This document shows positions 1 to 7,445 of a DNA stretch of 21,581 nt, in pieces. The stretch spans positions 1 to 21,581 of the forward strand of contig CAYUMU010000104.1 in the NCBI GenBank assembly GCA_964445985.1, in the 5' to 3' direction. Made by a program: the position numbers and the translations under genes. The stretch is from CAYUMU01 sp964445985 (GTDB lineage Bacteria > Planctomycetota > Planctomycetia > Pirellulales > S012-138). Under the pieces are notes generated by a model. That model saw only the letters and a program-made list of their open reading frames with translations, made no database searches and was not told where the DNA came from. Every line of letters starts with the position of its first letter. The stretch's first letter is position 1.

Positions 1-162
1 GCCAAAACCGACCTCCGAGTAAAGATCAATCCCGACGGGTTATTGAGCAGTCACGGCGGCAGGTGCCGCCGGGAGGCGAGCAGATCGGCAGCCGCGCCAA
101 AGGTACTGCCGAGCCCGACAGATCTGCGTTCGAAGTCGACCGGTGGATTGGGTACCGCGGCT

Positions 163-262
163 GGAACCCTGCCTGGGCGCGATCCAGATCATCGCCGCAG
201 GTGCCAATGGAGAAGCCGGCCGGAGAACGCCTGCGGTTCTCCTGGCCGGCTGTCAGGGTTCC
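163..262. repeat. Nested inverted repeats (structured element)
   Basis: The outer arms GGAACCCTG (163-171) and CAGGGTTCC (254-262) are perfect complements. An inner stem pairs GCCGGCCGGAGAAC (215-228) with 236-250, with one bulged T at 243 and a 7-nt loop. Two independent nested pairings suggest a folded RNA or a palindromic mobile remnant. There is no U-tract, so it is not a classical terminator. Confidence 0.45.
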
Positions 263-514
263 AAAGCCAGGCTGGCCGCGGCCAAAGCCAATGCTATTGC
301 TTGTTCGGGCCGCAACCATTGTCCGCCTGGCAACGTGTTCCGGCTAAATTGACCGCATAGGGGAAGCCTATTTGAAAATCGCTTGGAACGAGACCTGGCC
401 GATCTGCAGTATCGGCATTTCGAAACGAGCGAACAGTCTCTTGGGCGTTGGTATGAACGATCCTATTATCTGACAAAGTGCCCAGCGACTTTGCTCTGAA
501 GAAAGACGGGCATG

Positions 515-533
515 ATTGAGCGCAGCGCTCAAT
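515..533. repeat. Perfect 9-bp-arm palindrome
   Basis: ATTGAGCGC (515-523) and GCGCTCAAT (525-533) flank a single A. This is the geometry of a dimeric regulator operator, or of a tight hairpin with a very small loop. No adjacent gene start was identified, so its role is unknown. Confidence 0.4.
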
Positions 534-689
534 AAGTACTGGAGCTGCAATAACGCGCGGCATGGCACCTGCGGCGATATGAATTGTCGGCAATCGCGAC
601 GGATCGCCAAAAGATGGCTTGAAGTGCGCGCATTGAAATTTGACGTGCGCCATGTCGCGCTGGGCGAGCCATCCCCCAAGGAAGCAGAC

Positions 690-1283
690 TCAGGGAGCTG
701 GAGGTGAGTTTTGCGGAGGGAAAGCGGGCGGGTTCATGGATCCCTCGAACTGATCAATCCGGATCAGTTTCGCGCTGCCCCCTTGCATCACGGCGGTGGT
801 ACGGCCGGAAACGGCGTAAGGACCAAAGCCGCCCCACAGGCTGGGAATTTGGTACTGGGCCATGGCATGCACGCCGGGGACTTTTCCGGCGTCGTTGGTG
901 AAGTCGTCAACCCGGAAGATGTTGTTGGGGCCGATCGTCATCACACGGCCAAACACCAAGTTGGAGCCATTCGGCCAAAGCGCCACGGACTGCCCTTGCA
1001 CGGTGTTGGCGGCGGCGAACGCCAATCCCGCCGCGACGCCATTGGGAATTGCTGCCTGATCCGCACCATTGGTGGTCCACTCCGTCACCGCGGCCAAAGC
1101 GGCCGCTTCCAGCGAGTTCTCCAGAGCGGCCCGCTCGAACCATAAATTGCCCACATCGACCGCGACGCCCACCAGTACCAACAGCACGGGCAGCGCCATG
1201 ATCAGCCACAACGTAGCGAGGCCTCGGCGGCCACTGGCTGGCCGGCCACTCCGCGCGCGATGCGTTCGCAGTCGCTCCGCCAT
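690..1283 (-). CDS. TadG-like pseudopilin / Flp pilus-assembly protein
   Basis: A 197-aa protein with a basic N-terminus ending GRRG at residue 21, then a hydrophobic helix of about residues 22-45. It is followed by VAVDVGNLWFERAALENSLE and AAALAA, the hallmark of TadG-like N-terminal (Tad) domains (DxG, then an Asp/Ala-rich helix). The TadE-type Glu+5 after the glycine is replaced by Trp26, as expected for the TadG rather than the TadE class. The remainder is a small periplasmic beta-rich region with a Pro-rich tail (PPAFPPQNSPPAP). The start ATG at 1283 overlaps the TAA of the upstream TadE-like gene (TAATG), and a GAGGGA Shine-Dalgarno sequence lies 6 nt upstream inside that gene, so the two are translationally coupled. 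Probable role: inner-membrane or tip minor component of the Tad pilus. The family is confident; the exact function is inferred. Confidence 0.82.
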   Translation of the reverse strand: MAERLRTHRARSGRPASGRRGLATLWLIMALPVLLVLVGVAVDVGNLWFERAALENSLEAAALAAVTEWTTNGADQAAIPNGVAAGLAFAAANTVQGQSVALWPNGSNLVFGRVMTIGPNNIFRVDDFTNDAGKVPGVHAMAQYQIPSLWGGFGPYAVSGRTTAVMQGGSAKLIRIDQFEGSMNPPAFPPQNSPPAP

Positions 1284-1807
1284 TAGCTTCCCTCGTAATA
1301 ACGGGTCTGGGCCTGCTGTGTATACAGGCCTTGAAGATCGAAGCCAAAATAGCCTAGGAGGTTCGGCGCTAAATCGCTGGCTGGGACGCTAACCACCAAC
1401 CGCACATAGCGGTATCCCGAGGGCGGGGCGGGGAGTGCTGGCGGTGGGGAAATTCCGGGGGGATTTTCCGTCAACAGCATGGGGCTTGCCCCCAGCATGG
1501 AAACGTAGGAGAGGGTGATTTCAACGTTATTAATTGGGATGCCTGCATTTTGCAAGTATCGATGCACCTTTTCCTGAATCTCGCTGCCGTTGAGATTGGC
1601 CATCATATTCAATCCAGCGGTTTCGGCGGCGGCTTCCGCGCCGATTCGGGCCGCCATTTCCAGCTTTTCCTTGTTCGACATCCACAACCCTAGCTCGACT
1701 ACGGCCAAAGTCGCCAGAATCAAGACGGGCAGCGCGATGATCAATTCCAGCACGACGGCAGCCTGCCGTGAGCGCATGGGCCGGCTATGAAGAAGGGGGG
1801 AAAGCAT
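1283..1807 (-). CDS. TadE-like minor pilin
   Basis: A 174-aa TadE-family pseudopilin. A short basic leader ends at A16, followed by AVVLELIIALPVLILATLAVVELGLW. The Glu at +5 of the putative cleavage site (A16|A17, E21) and the membrane helix match TadE; Ala replaces the usual Gly at -1. After the helix there is an Ala-rich amphipathic stretch (residues about 53-66) and a periplasmic domain ending in an LGYFGFDL motif. The rightward TadE-like gene at 2323-2784 shares that motif (LGYFGIDL), so the divergent genes are probably paralogues. The start is uncertain: ATG 1807 has no clear Shine-Dalgarno sequence, and ATG 1777 (MRSRQAAVV) is an alternative. A weak promoter-like TTGACC (1880-1875) with TGTAGC 17 nt on lies upstream on the minus strand. 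It is the first gene of a two-gene operon with the TadG-like gene. Confidence 0.82.
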   Translation of the reverse strand: MLSPLLHSRPMRSRQAAVVLELIIALPVLILATLAVVELGLWMSNKEKLEMAARIGAEAAAETAGLNMMANLNGSEIQEKVHRYLQNAGIPINNVEITLSYVSMLGASPMLLTENPPGISPPPALPAPPSGYRYVRLVVSVPASDLAPNLLGYFGFDLQGLYTQQAQTRYYEGS

Positions 1808-1933
1808 GGAAAGAACGGCCGTGGAGATTGACTTTGCCGATGCAAGACACGGCTACAAGATAGTCAGAGTTTCCGGTCAATAGAAGCACGTTTTTTGGCC
1901 AAATAAATTTTGCGAATTTCCCAACCCCCAATA

Positions 1934-1962
1934 TTGACCTGAGATTTCCCCCCAACTAGCAT
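1934..1962 (+). promoter_or_regulatory. Candidate sigma70 promoter for the small Flp pilin
   Basis: TTGACC (1934-1939), a 17-nt spacer and TAGCAT (1957-1962) fit a housekeeping -35/-10 pair. It would place the transcription start near 1969, about 45 nt before the GTG start at 2014. It lies in the 206-bp spacer between the divergent minor-pilin operons. Confidence 0.5.
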
Positions 1963-2013
1963 CGCCTAAATGAACTTGTTTACCTAGAGCATCCAACTTG
2001 ACCGGAGCATGCC

Positions 2014-2196
2014 GTGAAACGGATTGTGAAGTCGCTACGTCGGCTCATGCGTCAGACCGAGGGAGCCGTATTCGTCGAGTATTTGCTGCTGCTGACAATC
2101 GTCGGCATCGGCGCGATTGCTGGCTTGGCGGCTGTGCGCGGGGCGCTCATCAACGAACTAATCGAGCTTGCTCAGGCGATCGTCACCCTCGTGTGA
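2014..2196 (+). CDS. Flp/Tad-type pilin (short)
   Basis: A 60-aa protein of standard Flp prepilin length. A basic leader (MKRIVKSLRRLMRQTEG) ends at G17, followed by AVFVEY, so the Flp motif G|xxxxEY is intact (E22, Y23). A hydrophobic helix of about residues 24-43 follows and then a short C-terminus. The family forms the structural fibre of the Tad pilus after cleavage by a TadV/CpaA peptidase. The start is GTG, supported by GGAG at 2004-2007 with 6-nt spacing. It is probably co-transcribed with the TadE-like gene 126 nt downstream. The 60-aa length and exact motif make it the most classical pilin in the window, although the 118-aa pilin at 6193 may be the major subunit. Confidence 0.85.
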   Translation: MKRIVKSLRRLMRQTEGAVFVEYLLLLTIVGIGAIAGLAAVRGALINELIELAQAIVTLV

Positions 2197-2322
2197 TCCG
2201 TCTTCGTGGTTAGTTGCGGAGAGAGAGGCAGAATCTACGGGACCAGTCGAACGGGCTGCTGAAACGCCGCACGAATTGCGGCCCGCCAGCTCAGGGTGCA
2301 AGACAGGGGTGTGTATTTCTCA

Positions 2323-2784
2323 ATGTTTGTCCGTCGCTCGCTCATCCACCGTCGCGGCGCCGTGCTACTGGAAGCCATCTTGGCGATTCCGGTGCTCGTG
2401 CTCGTCACATTTGCCGCCGTTCAATATGGCCAGGCGGTGGTTGTGGAACAGGCGATCGGAGCCGCCGCGGATGAAGGCGCGCGCGAAGCTGCAAAAGGCG
2501 CCACCCCGAACGAAGTATTGGGGGTCGTCGAGAACTTCCTCAGCTCGGTCAACTTGATGGCTGGAGCCGGTGTTCGAATCGATGTTCAAGACGGCCAGGG
2601 CAACGTCAATATGTTTGGAGACAATACGCTTCCTGATCCCGTGGCGGGGCTGGCAGCCAACGAAGTCCGCGTCACGATTCAAGCGAATTACACGGCAACA
2701 GCCGTTCCAAACGCGCTCGGCTACTTTGGCATCGATCTGTCGAACTCACGATTTCAATCCAGCGCGCTGGCAAGGTTCCAATAG
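2323..2784 (+). CDS. TadE-like minor pilin
   Basis: A 153-aa TadE-family protein from ATG 2323. An upstream in-frame GTG at 2296 would add 9 residues, but that sequence (MQDRGVYFS) lacks leader character. The basic leader ends at G12 and is followed by AVLLEAILAIPVLVLVTFAAVQYGQAVV, with Glu17 at +5 of the G12|A13 cleavage site. An Ala-rich helix (GAAADEGAREAAKGA) and a beta-rich periplasmic domain follow, with a terminal YFGIDL motif shared with the divergent TadE-like protein. It would be an inner-membrane pseudopilin needed for Tad fibre assembly. It lies downstream of the short pilin in the same direction. Confidence 0.82.
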   Translation: MFVRRSLIHRRGAVLLEAILAIPVLVLVTFAAVQYGQAVVVEQAIGAAADEGAREAAKGATPNEVLGVVENFLSSVNLMAGAGVRIDVQDGQGNVNMFGDNTLPDPVAGLAANEVRVTIQANYTATAVPNALGYFGIDLSNSRFQSSALARFQ

Positions 2785-2872
2785 CGCCGAGGCTCGCGCC
2801 GATTTACTCGAACTCCATTAGGCTCGTTACCTACCTTTCCCAGCGGAATTGCAAGCAAAACGGAATCGAATC

Positions 2873-4588
2873 GTGGCATCCACAAGTGAATCCCAAACCA
2901 CAGTGCAAGCAGGAGGGCTAACGCCCGTCCTCAGCACGCGCTTTGCCTTGCGTGCCGAGCACGCCGGCCAGTGCCTGCTGCTGGTGGTGGTGTTCCTCGT
3001 GCTCAGCTACACCACGTTACCCACCGGTGAGCTCTGGAACCACGTGATCGTTGGCGACTGGATTCTCGCCACTCGCCAATTGCCCACCCAAGCAATCGCG
3101 ACGCCGCTCGCCGAAGGAATTCCCACCGTCGATACCGCTTGGCTGTCCCAGGTGCTGCTCGCCTGGACGCATCGCGCCGGTGGCCCCGCGGCGCTGTCCG
3201 CGCTCTACACGTTGGTCACGTTCGGGTCGCTACTCGCGCTAACGGTGGTCTACTATCGGCAAACCGGCCGCAAACGCCTGGCCCTCATCGGACTTGCCAT
3301 CACGCTGCTCCTCGGCTGGGGATCACTCTCGCAACTGCTTCCCACAACCTTCGGCTTTCTCTGCCTGGTTGGGTTGCTCGGATGCCTTGTAAGCGCCACC
3401 GCATGGCAATCCTTGCCAAAGTTAAATCAAGCAGACAGCTCACGAACGGCGACCGCCGAGTCCCTTCCCCGGGCTCTCTGGTTTGCCATCCCGCTACTAC
3501 TCGCGCTCTGGGCCAACCTGCACAGTTCATTCATTGTGGGCCTCGCAGTCCTCTTCGCCTGGTCCGTCGGTGGGCTCTGCGACGTCGCCCGTTGTCGCGG
3601 ACTTCGCGCCGCCCTTCAGACTCCCATCGCGCGGCAGCGAATCTACCTTGCTGAGTTGGCCCTTGCCGCTACCCTGATCAACCCCTTGGGAATAGACCTG
3701 TGGCTCGCCACGTTCGGCCTCGCTCCGATTCGTCTTGGCAGCGCGGGCACTGGCGCCGCGCCGCTGATCCTGGCGTCCGCGGTTGGCGTTATGCTCGCTG
3801 CTGTCTGCCTGCTCGCGGCCGCCTTGCTTCGGCTCAGTCCTCGTCCCCTGTCCGTCGCCGAAATTTTGATTTTTGTGCTGGGGGTCGCGGCTTCCGCTTA
3901 CAACATTCACAACCTGCCCTGGTTCGCTCCGCTGGCCGCCGTGGTATTGCTGCCACACCTGGCCGCCGCCTGGGGACTCGAGCGCCGTCCCGCCATTGAA
4001 CCAGAGTCACAGCCCGTCGAGGGCGACGCCGCGCCGGCCAAACCGCTGCAGTTCGCGTTCACGCTGATTTGCCTGCTCTTGGTTTGGATCGGGTTCGCAC
4101 TCAGCCCCCTCGCCACGCCGGTGCTTGGCGGCAAGCCGCGCACGCTCGCCCAGTGGCACAATTCGCAAACCCCGCTCGGTGTCGCCGGCTATCTGGCCAC
4201 CCGCGAAACATCGCCCCGCCTGCTATGGACCGCTCCCGATTGGGCCGATTACCTCAGCCATCGTAGCGGCGCCCCCATCTTTGCCGGTTCGACCGCCGCG
4301 GCACTGCCCGCTCAGGTGCAGTTCGACCACTTCCAGCTCAGCTCGGGCGAGAACTGGGAGCGCATTGCCGACCGCTACGCGATCGACCTGTTGGTCATTG
4401 ATAAAGCCCGCCACGGCCGCCTGCTCACCGTTGGACGCCGCGCCGAAAGCAACTCTTGGCGGATCGCTTTTGAAGACAAGCAGGCCCTGGTGCTGGAGCG
4501 CATCCTTTCGGGCCAGCCCCATGAAACCGAGCCTGTCCAACCGCCTCAATCGGCCGCCACCTCGCGCGCCGCAAGGAGGGCCTCATGA
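2873..4588 (+). CDS. GT-C-like polytopic membrane protein
   Basis: About 571 aa with roughly ten hydrophobic segments in the first two thirds and a soluble C-terminal domain. Near the N-terminus, after the first membrane helix, ELWNHVIVGDWIL...TVDTAWLSQVLLAW resembles the DLWWHL-G-WIL...W-DHEWLSQ pattern of uncharacterised bacterial GT-C-fold proteins related to lipid-linked sugar transferases. The C-terminal part (PLGVAGYL, APDWADYL, then YAIDLLVIDK) fits the conserved tail of the same group. The first-loop acidic residue typical of active GT-C enzymes is E (in GELWNH), so catalysis is possible but unproven. I prefer GTG 2873, with GGAA about 7 nt upstream; an in-frame TTG at 2849 would add 8 residues but has no spaced Shine-Dalgarno sequence. 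It overlaps the next gene by ATGA. Its place ahead of pilus genes suggests envelope or pilin glycosylation, which is inference. Confidence 0.6.
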   Translation: MASTSESQTTVQAGGLTPVLSTRFALRAEHAGQCLLLVVVFLVLSYTTLPTGELWNHVIVGDWILATRQLPTQAIATPLAEGIPTVDTAWLSQVLLAWTHRAGGPAALSALYTLVTFGSLLALTVVYYRQTGRKRLALIGLAITLLLGWGSLSQLLPTTFGFLCLVGLLGCLVSATAWQSLPKLNQADSSRTATAESLPRALWFAIPLLLALWANLHSSFIVGLAVLFAWSVGGLCDVARCRGLRAALQTPIARQRIYLAELALAATLINPLGIDLWLATFGLAPIRLGSAGTGAAPLILASAVGVMLAAVCLLAAALLRLSPRPLSVAEILIFVLGVAASAYNIHNLPWFAPLAAVVLLPHLAAAWGLERRPAIEPESQPVEGDAAPAKPLQFAFTLICLLLVWIGFALSPLATPVLGGKPRTLAQWHNSQTPLGVAGYLATRETSPRLLWTAPDWADYLSHRSGAPIFAGSTAAALPAQVQFDHFQLSSGENWERIADRYAIDLLVIDKARHGRLLTVGRRAESNSWRIAFEDKQALVLERILSGQPHETEPVQPPQSAATSRAARRAS

Positions 4589-5775
4589 GCACCCCGGCTT
4601 CATCCTCTCGTCAAATGCTACCTTCCGTAAAAGTGTTTCTCGTCACGCAAGTCGTACTCATCGCCGCCATCGTGGCTCTTCCTTGGGCGAGGGCGACCAG
4701 CCTGCCCGTGCCGCCGCCGCTGCCCACCGTGCAGAATGCGCCATTGGAAGTTATGCCGCTGCACGACGAGCCGCACGTGGTGAGCGATCGACAACTCGTG
4801 CAGGTGCTGGAAAAGCTTCAGCCGCGGTTGCGGAAGCCGCGTCCCAAGATCAGCGTGGTCGACCATGCCCTACGGTTCTGGGGCGCGGAAGTCACCTTCA
4901 CCGACAAGCAATCACTCTCCGGCGCCGAACTGCGCCAGCTGCTGCTCGATCACCGCTCCTACGTGGCATATTGGGGCAAGGACGCGCTGTCGCTGCTCTC
5001 GCGGGAAGCCAACGGGGTAGTCGTTCGCACTCAAGAAGGTGGCGCCACTGCCAGCCATGTGGACCATACGTTGGCCACGCTGGCCGAAGTCGGCACGCCG
5101 CTCGACCATGGCATCCTCACCCCCACAGGGCCGGCGACCGTCCGCGACATCCTCACCCAGGCTGTCCGCGATTTCAGTCTGAACCAGGCAGAGTACGAGT
5201 GGACGGCCTTGGCCCTCGCGCTGTATGCCCCCAGTCCTCAGGCTTGGGTCACCAAGGAAGGGCAGCACGTCAACTTCGATACCCTCGCTGCCCGAATCAT
5301 GCGGCAGGGTTACCAGCAAGGCGTTTGCTTTGGCAATCACCGGCTTTACACGCTAACCGCCTTCCTACAGGTGGACGATTCGCACCGCATCCTCCAGCCG
5401 GCTACCCGTGAGGCCATTCGCGCGCACCTTCTCGAAGCCACCGCTCGTCTAGTCGGCACGCAGCATGTGCAAGGCTGGTGGGACTCCAACTGGGCCGACG
5501 GCGCAGCCATCGAGCCGGGTCAAAAGTTTGGAGACCTTTCCCGCCGCCTGTTGGCCACCGGCCACGCGCTGGAATGGTGGGCCATCGCCCCCGAAGATCT
5601 GCTCCCGCCGAGGGAAACCATCATCCGCGCCTCCCAGTGGCTGGTGACCGAAATCGAGAAGCTCGATGAACAAGCCATCGACGACAATTACACGTTCCTC
5701 AGCCACGTCGGCAGGGCTTTGGCCTTGTGGCGTGGCGCCACGCCGCAAGCCGTATGGGAACGGCGCGGCGGTTAA
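4585..5775 (+). CDS. Membrane-anchored helical protein, possible alpha/alpha-toroid fold
   Basis: A 396-aa protein. An N-terminal membrane segment (about residues 15-37, VKVFLVTQVVLIAAIVALPW) is followed by a Pro-rich linker and a mostly helical, presumably extracytoplasmic domain. The second half has helix pairs with WTALALALYAP, GNHRLYTLTAFLQV, QHVQGWWDSNWADG and GHALEWWAIAPEDLLPPRE. These resemble terpene-cyclase-like alpha/alpha toroid repeats seen in planctomycete hypothetical proteins. No known catalytic motif such as DxDD is visible, so enzyme activity is not claimed. The start overlaps the preceding stop (ATGA), and a strong AAGGAGG lies 6 nt upstream, so the two proteins are translationally coupled and probably act together. 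The next small gene starts 15 nt after its stop. Confidence 0.65.
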   Translation: MSTPASSSRQMLPSVKVFLVTQVVLIAAIVALPWARATSLPVPPPLPTVQNAPLEVMPLHDEPHVVSDRQLVQVLEKLQPRLRKPRPKISVVDHALRFWGAEVTFTDKQSLSGAELRQLLLDHRSYVAYWGKDALSLLSREANGVVVRTQEGGATASHVDHTLATLAEVGTPLDHGILTPTGPATVRDILTQAVRDFSLNQAEYEWTALALALYAPSPQAWVTKEGQHVNFDTLAARIMRQGYQQGVCFGNHRLYTLTAFLQVDDSHRILQPATREAIRAHLLEATARLVGTQHVQGWWDSNWADGAAIEPGQKFGDLSRRLLATGHALEWWAIAPEDLLPPRETIIRASQWLVTEIEKLDEQAIDDNYTFLSHVGRALALWRGATPQAVWERRGG

Positions 5776-5790
5776 CCCCGGAGACGACTC

Positions 5791-5994
5791 ATGAATCAAC
5801 TCGCTCAGCGCCCGTGGCGTGACGACGCCGGAGTTGGAGTCGATACCAACCACGACATCATGGTTTACGACGCCAGTTTTGACGATCCCAGGACGGAGCT
5901 CGAAGATCCTGCCAAAGAAGCGCCGGCCCGCTTGGAGCTTGACTTGGCGCCTAGCAACGAAGGAGACCCGCCGCCAGCGCCCAAGGGGCCCTGA
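5791..5994 (+). CDS. Small acidic Pro-rich protein
   Basis: A 67-aa hypothetical protein with no membrane helix or recognised domain. It is rich in Asp/Glu (VDTNHDIMVYDASFDDPRTE) and ends in a Pro-rich tail (DPPPAPKGP). Two things support it as a gene: ATG has GGAG about 6-7 nt upstream, and it follows the previous stop by 15 nt in the same direction, which suggests operon membership. No function can be assigned. It could be a small partner of the preceding membrane proteins. Confidence 0.5.
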   Translation: MNQLAQRPWRDDAGVGVDTNHDIMVYDASFDDPRTELEDPAKEAPARLELDLAPSNEGDPPPAPKGP

Positions 5995-6192
5995 TCCACA
6001 ACCGGCGGGCTGCTGCCGGAAGCGTGCGGCTAGGGAGAGCACACGCGAAGAGAAGAAGGAGGACGAATGCTCGAGGGAAAATACCGTATTCGCCGGACCA
6101 TTCAAAGTCGCGGTAACTTAGAAGAAGCCGGCGGCGCAAACGGGTTAATTGTGTTGTTTTCACATTGTTACCGCAACGAAAGGGTTTAGAAA

Positions 6193-6549
6193 ATGCGAGT
6201 ACTGCAACGTTTGTGGAACGACGATGCTGGATTCATCGTCTCGGCCGAACTGCTCCTGATCGCCACGATCGCGGTCATCGGTCTGATTGTCGGGTTGACC
6301 GCCGTGCGTGACGCCGTCACCAGCGAATTGGCCGACGTGGCCGGCGCCATCAACAACGTCAATCAGTCGTACACCGTCCTGGGCATCCGGGGTCACAGCG
6401 GTTCGGTCGCCGGCTTCTCGTACGTCGATCAGCTGGACTTCTGCGATGCGGTCGCGGATCCCACTAATGCCGACAATGCCTGCATCATTCACACTCCTGG
6501 GCTGGGGACGAATGAAGGTGCGGCAATTACGGCGCCGACCGGCACCTAG
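6193..6549 (+). CDS. Tad-type pilin with C-terminal extension
   Basis: A 118-aa pilin-like protein. A leader of 13 residues ends DDAG, followed by FIVSAELLLIATIAVIGLIVGLTAVRDAV, a pilin helix with Glu19 at +6 rather than the usual +5 of G|xxxxE. The helix continues into an amphipathic segment (TSELADVAGAINNVNQSY). A Gly/Ser-rich extension of about 55 residues follows, with two cysteines (C84, C97) that could form a disulphide. This architecture is familiar from planctomycete genomes. The Shine-Dalgarno sequence GAAAGGG (6178-6184) is 8 nt from the ATG. Two hairpins directly follow the stop and may raise its transcript level relative to the assembly genes downstream, as expected for a major subunit. 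Confidence 0.8.
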   Translation: MRVLQRLWNDDAGFIVSAELLLIATIAVIGLIVGLTAVRDAVTSELADVAGAINNVNQSYTVLGIRGHSGSVAGFSYVDQLDFCDAVADPTNADNACIIHTPGLGTNEGAAITAPTGT

Positions 6550-6562
6550 TTCTTTCGATCGT

Positions 6563-6580
6563 AACACCTGTTAAGGTGTT
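6563..6580 (+). terminator. Small hairpin after pilin gene
   Basis: AACACCT (6563-6569) and AGGTGTT (6574-6580) form a 7-bp stem with a GTTA loop, 14 nt after the pilin stop. There is no T-run, so it is more likely an mRNA-stabilising 3' hairpin than a terminator on its own. Confidence 0.45.
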
Positions 6581-6595
6581 CGCTTGAACTGAGGT

Positions 6596-6634
6596 CCGGT
6601 TGTAGGGGGCTCGCCCTCTGCAACCGGATCTTTG
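6596..6634 (+). terminator. Strong hairpin, probable (leaky) terminator
   Basis: The stem 6596-6610 pairs with 6613-6627 over 15 positions, 13 Watson-Crick plus two G-U, around a 2-nt TC loop. ATCTTT follows, a weak U-tract. Its place between a pilin and the prepilin peptidase is typical of partial termination or transcript protection that uncouples abundant pilin mRNA from the assembly genes. Confidence 0.65.
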
Positions 6635-6786
6635 CCCGGGCGAATTCCACTTGCAGTCCTGGAACACGAATTACGCTGGAATCCTATACCCCCAACCGGG
6701 GTGACCGGAACAGGTCAACGAACAGGTGCTCCTCCCGCCCCTTGCGAACCAGGGAGGAGCCAAATTCTGGAAACGAGACGCGAAAC

Positions 6787-7323
6787 ATGCCCGAACCACA
6801 AATCATCGCCCTGCTGGCGGTCCTGCCGCTGACGGTTATCGCCCTGGTTTGGGATCTCCGCACCCGGCGGATCCCCAACTGGCTCACCGTGAGCGCCTTT
6901 GCCGCCGCCCTCGTATTCCACACCGCCACCACCGGCTGGTCGGGTCTGGGAACATCGCTGGCCGGCTTCGGCGCTGGGTTCGGTCTGTTGCTCATCCTCT
7001 GGCTGGTGGGCGGCGGCGGTGGCGGCGACGTGAAACTGATGGGCGCCCTGGGCGCCTGGCTCGGCGCCCCCCTGATCATGATCGTCTTCCTGGGGAGCGC
7101 CATCGTGGCTTTCGTGATGCTGCTGGGCGTCTTCGCCTGGCAGGCCATTGGCCGCGCCGGCCAGCCAGCCTACGCGGGGGCCGGCGGAAAGGCCCGCGGC
7201 GGCGGACAAGACGCCAAACAGCAGGTTCACGCCGCCCGGCGGCTAATCCCGTATGCCTTCCCCGCCGCGGTCGCCACCTGGGCCGTGGTGGGGTTGAAAC
7301 TGATTGCCGTTTTGCACAGCTAG
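6787..7323 (+). CDS. tadV: Prepilin peptidase TadV/CpaA-like (A24), copy 1
   Basis: A 178-aa polytopic A24 aspartic prepilin peptidase of the short TadV/CpaA type, which lacks the methyltransferase domain. The two catalytic aspartates are visible: D23 in DLRTRRIPNWLT and D81 in a Gly-rich GGDVKLMGALGAWLG motif. About six membrane helices are predicted. A Gly/Ala/Lys-rich hydrophilic loop (residues about 124-150) precedes the last helix. It would cleave Tad prepilins after the leader glycine. I chose ATG 6787; the frame is open from TTG 6742, but the strong AGGGAGGAG (6751-6759) lies between the two and is too far upstream of 6787, so initiation is unclear. It follows the pilin and the hairpins and precedes cpaB. 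Confidence 0.88.
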   Translation: MPEPQIIALLAVLPLTVIALVWDLRTRRIPNWLTVSAFAAALVFHTATTGWSGLGTSLAGFGAGFGLLLILWLVGGGGGGDVKLMGALGAWLGAPLIMIVFLGSAIVAFVMLLGVFAWQAIGRAGQPAYAGAGGKARGGGQDAKQQVHAARRLIPYAFPAAVATWAVVGLKLIAVLHS

Positions 7324-7445
7324 CTATCGGCCATACCGAATTTGTAAAGAATACCTGTCCAATTTTTCCTATTTGATACATCGCGATCGGAACCTTCGGG
7401 CAAAAGAAGGCCGACGCGGCACAAACGCCATCAAGGACGGATTTT

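Larger units (their letters stand above)
1..689. other. Noncoding stretch with nested inverted repeats
   Basis: I see no convincing gene here. The open frames overlap on both strands, have Arg/Gly/Pro-rich shadow-like compositions and match no family I know. The stretch holds a nested inverted-repeat structure at 163-262, a short direct repeat CCAAAGCCA at 261-269 and 282-290, and a perfect 19-bp palindrome at 515-533. It lies downstream of the leftward TadE/TadG pair, so part of it may be their 3' untranslated region. No T-tract terminator is evident. Confidence 0.5.

Noticed and set aside
4125..5411. Plus-strand frame of 428 codons spanning the GT-C and helical-protein genes
   Set aside because: Low-complexity Arg/Ser/Pro/Ala translation. 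It overlaps two well-supported coupled genes in another frame.
7341..7385. Possible promoter in the AT-rich spacer before cpaB
   Set aside because: TTGTAA and TGATAC-like hexamers are present but not at a usable 16-19 nt spacing.
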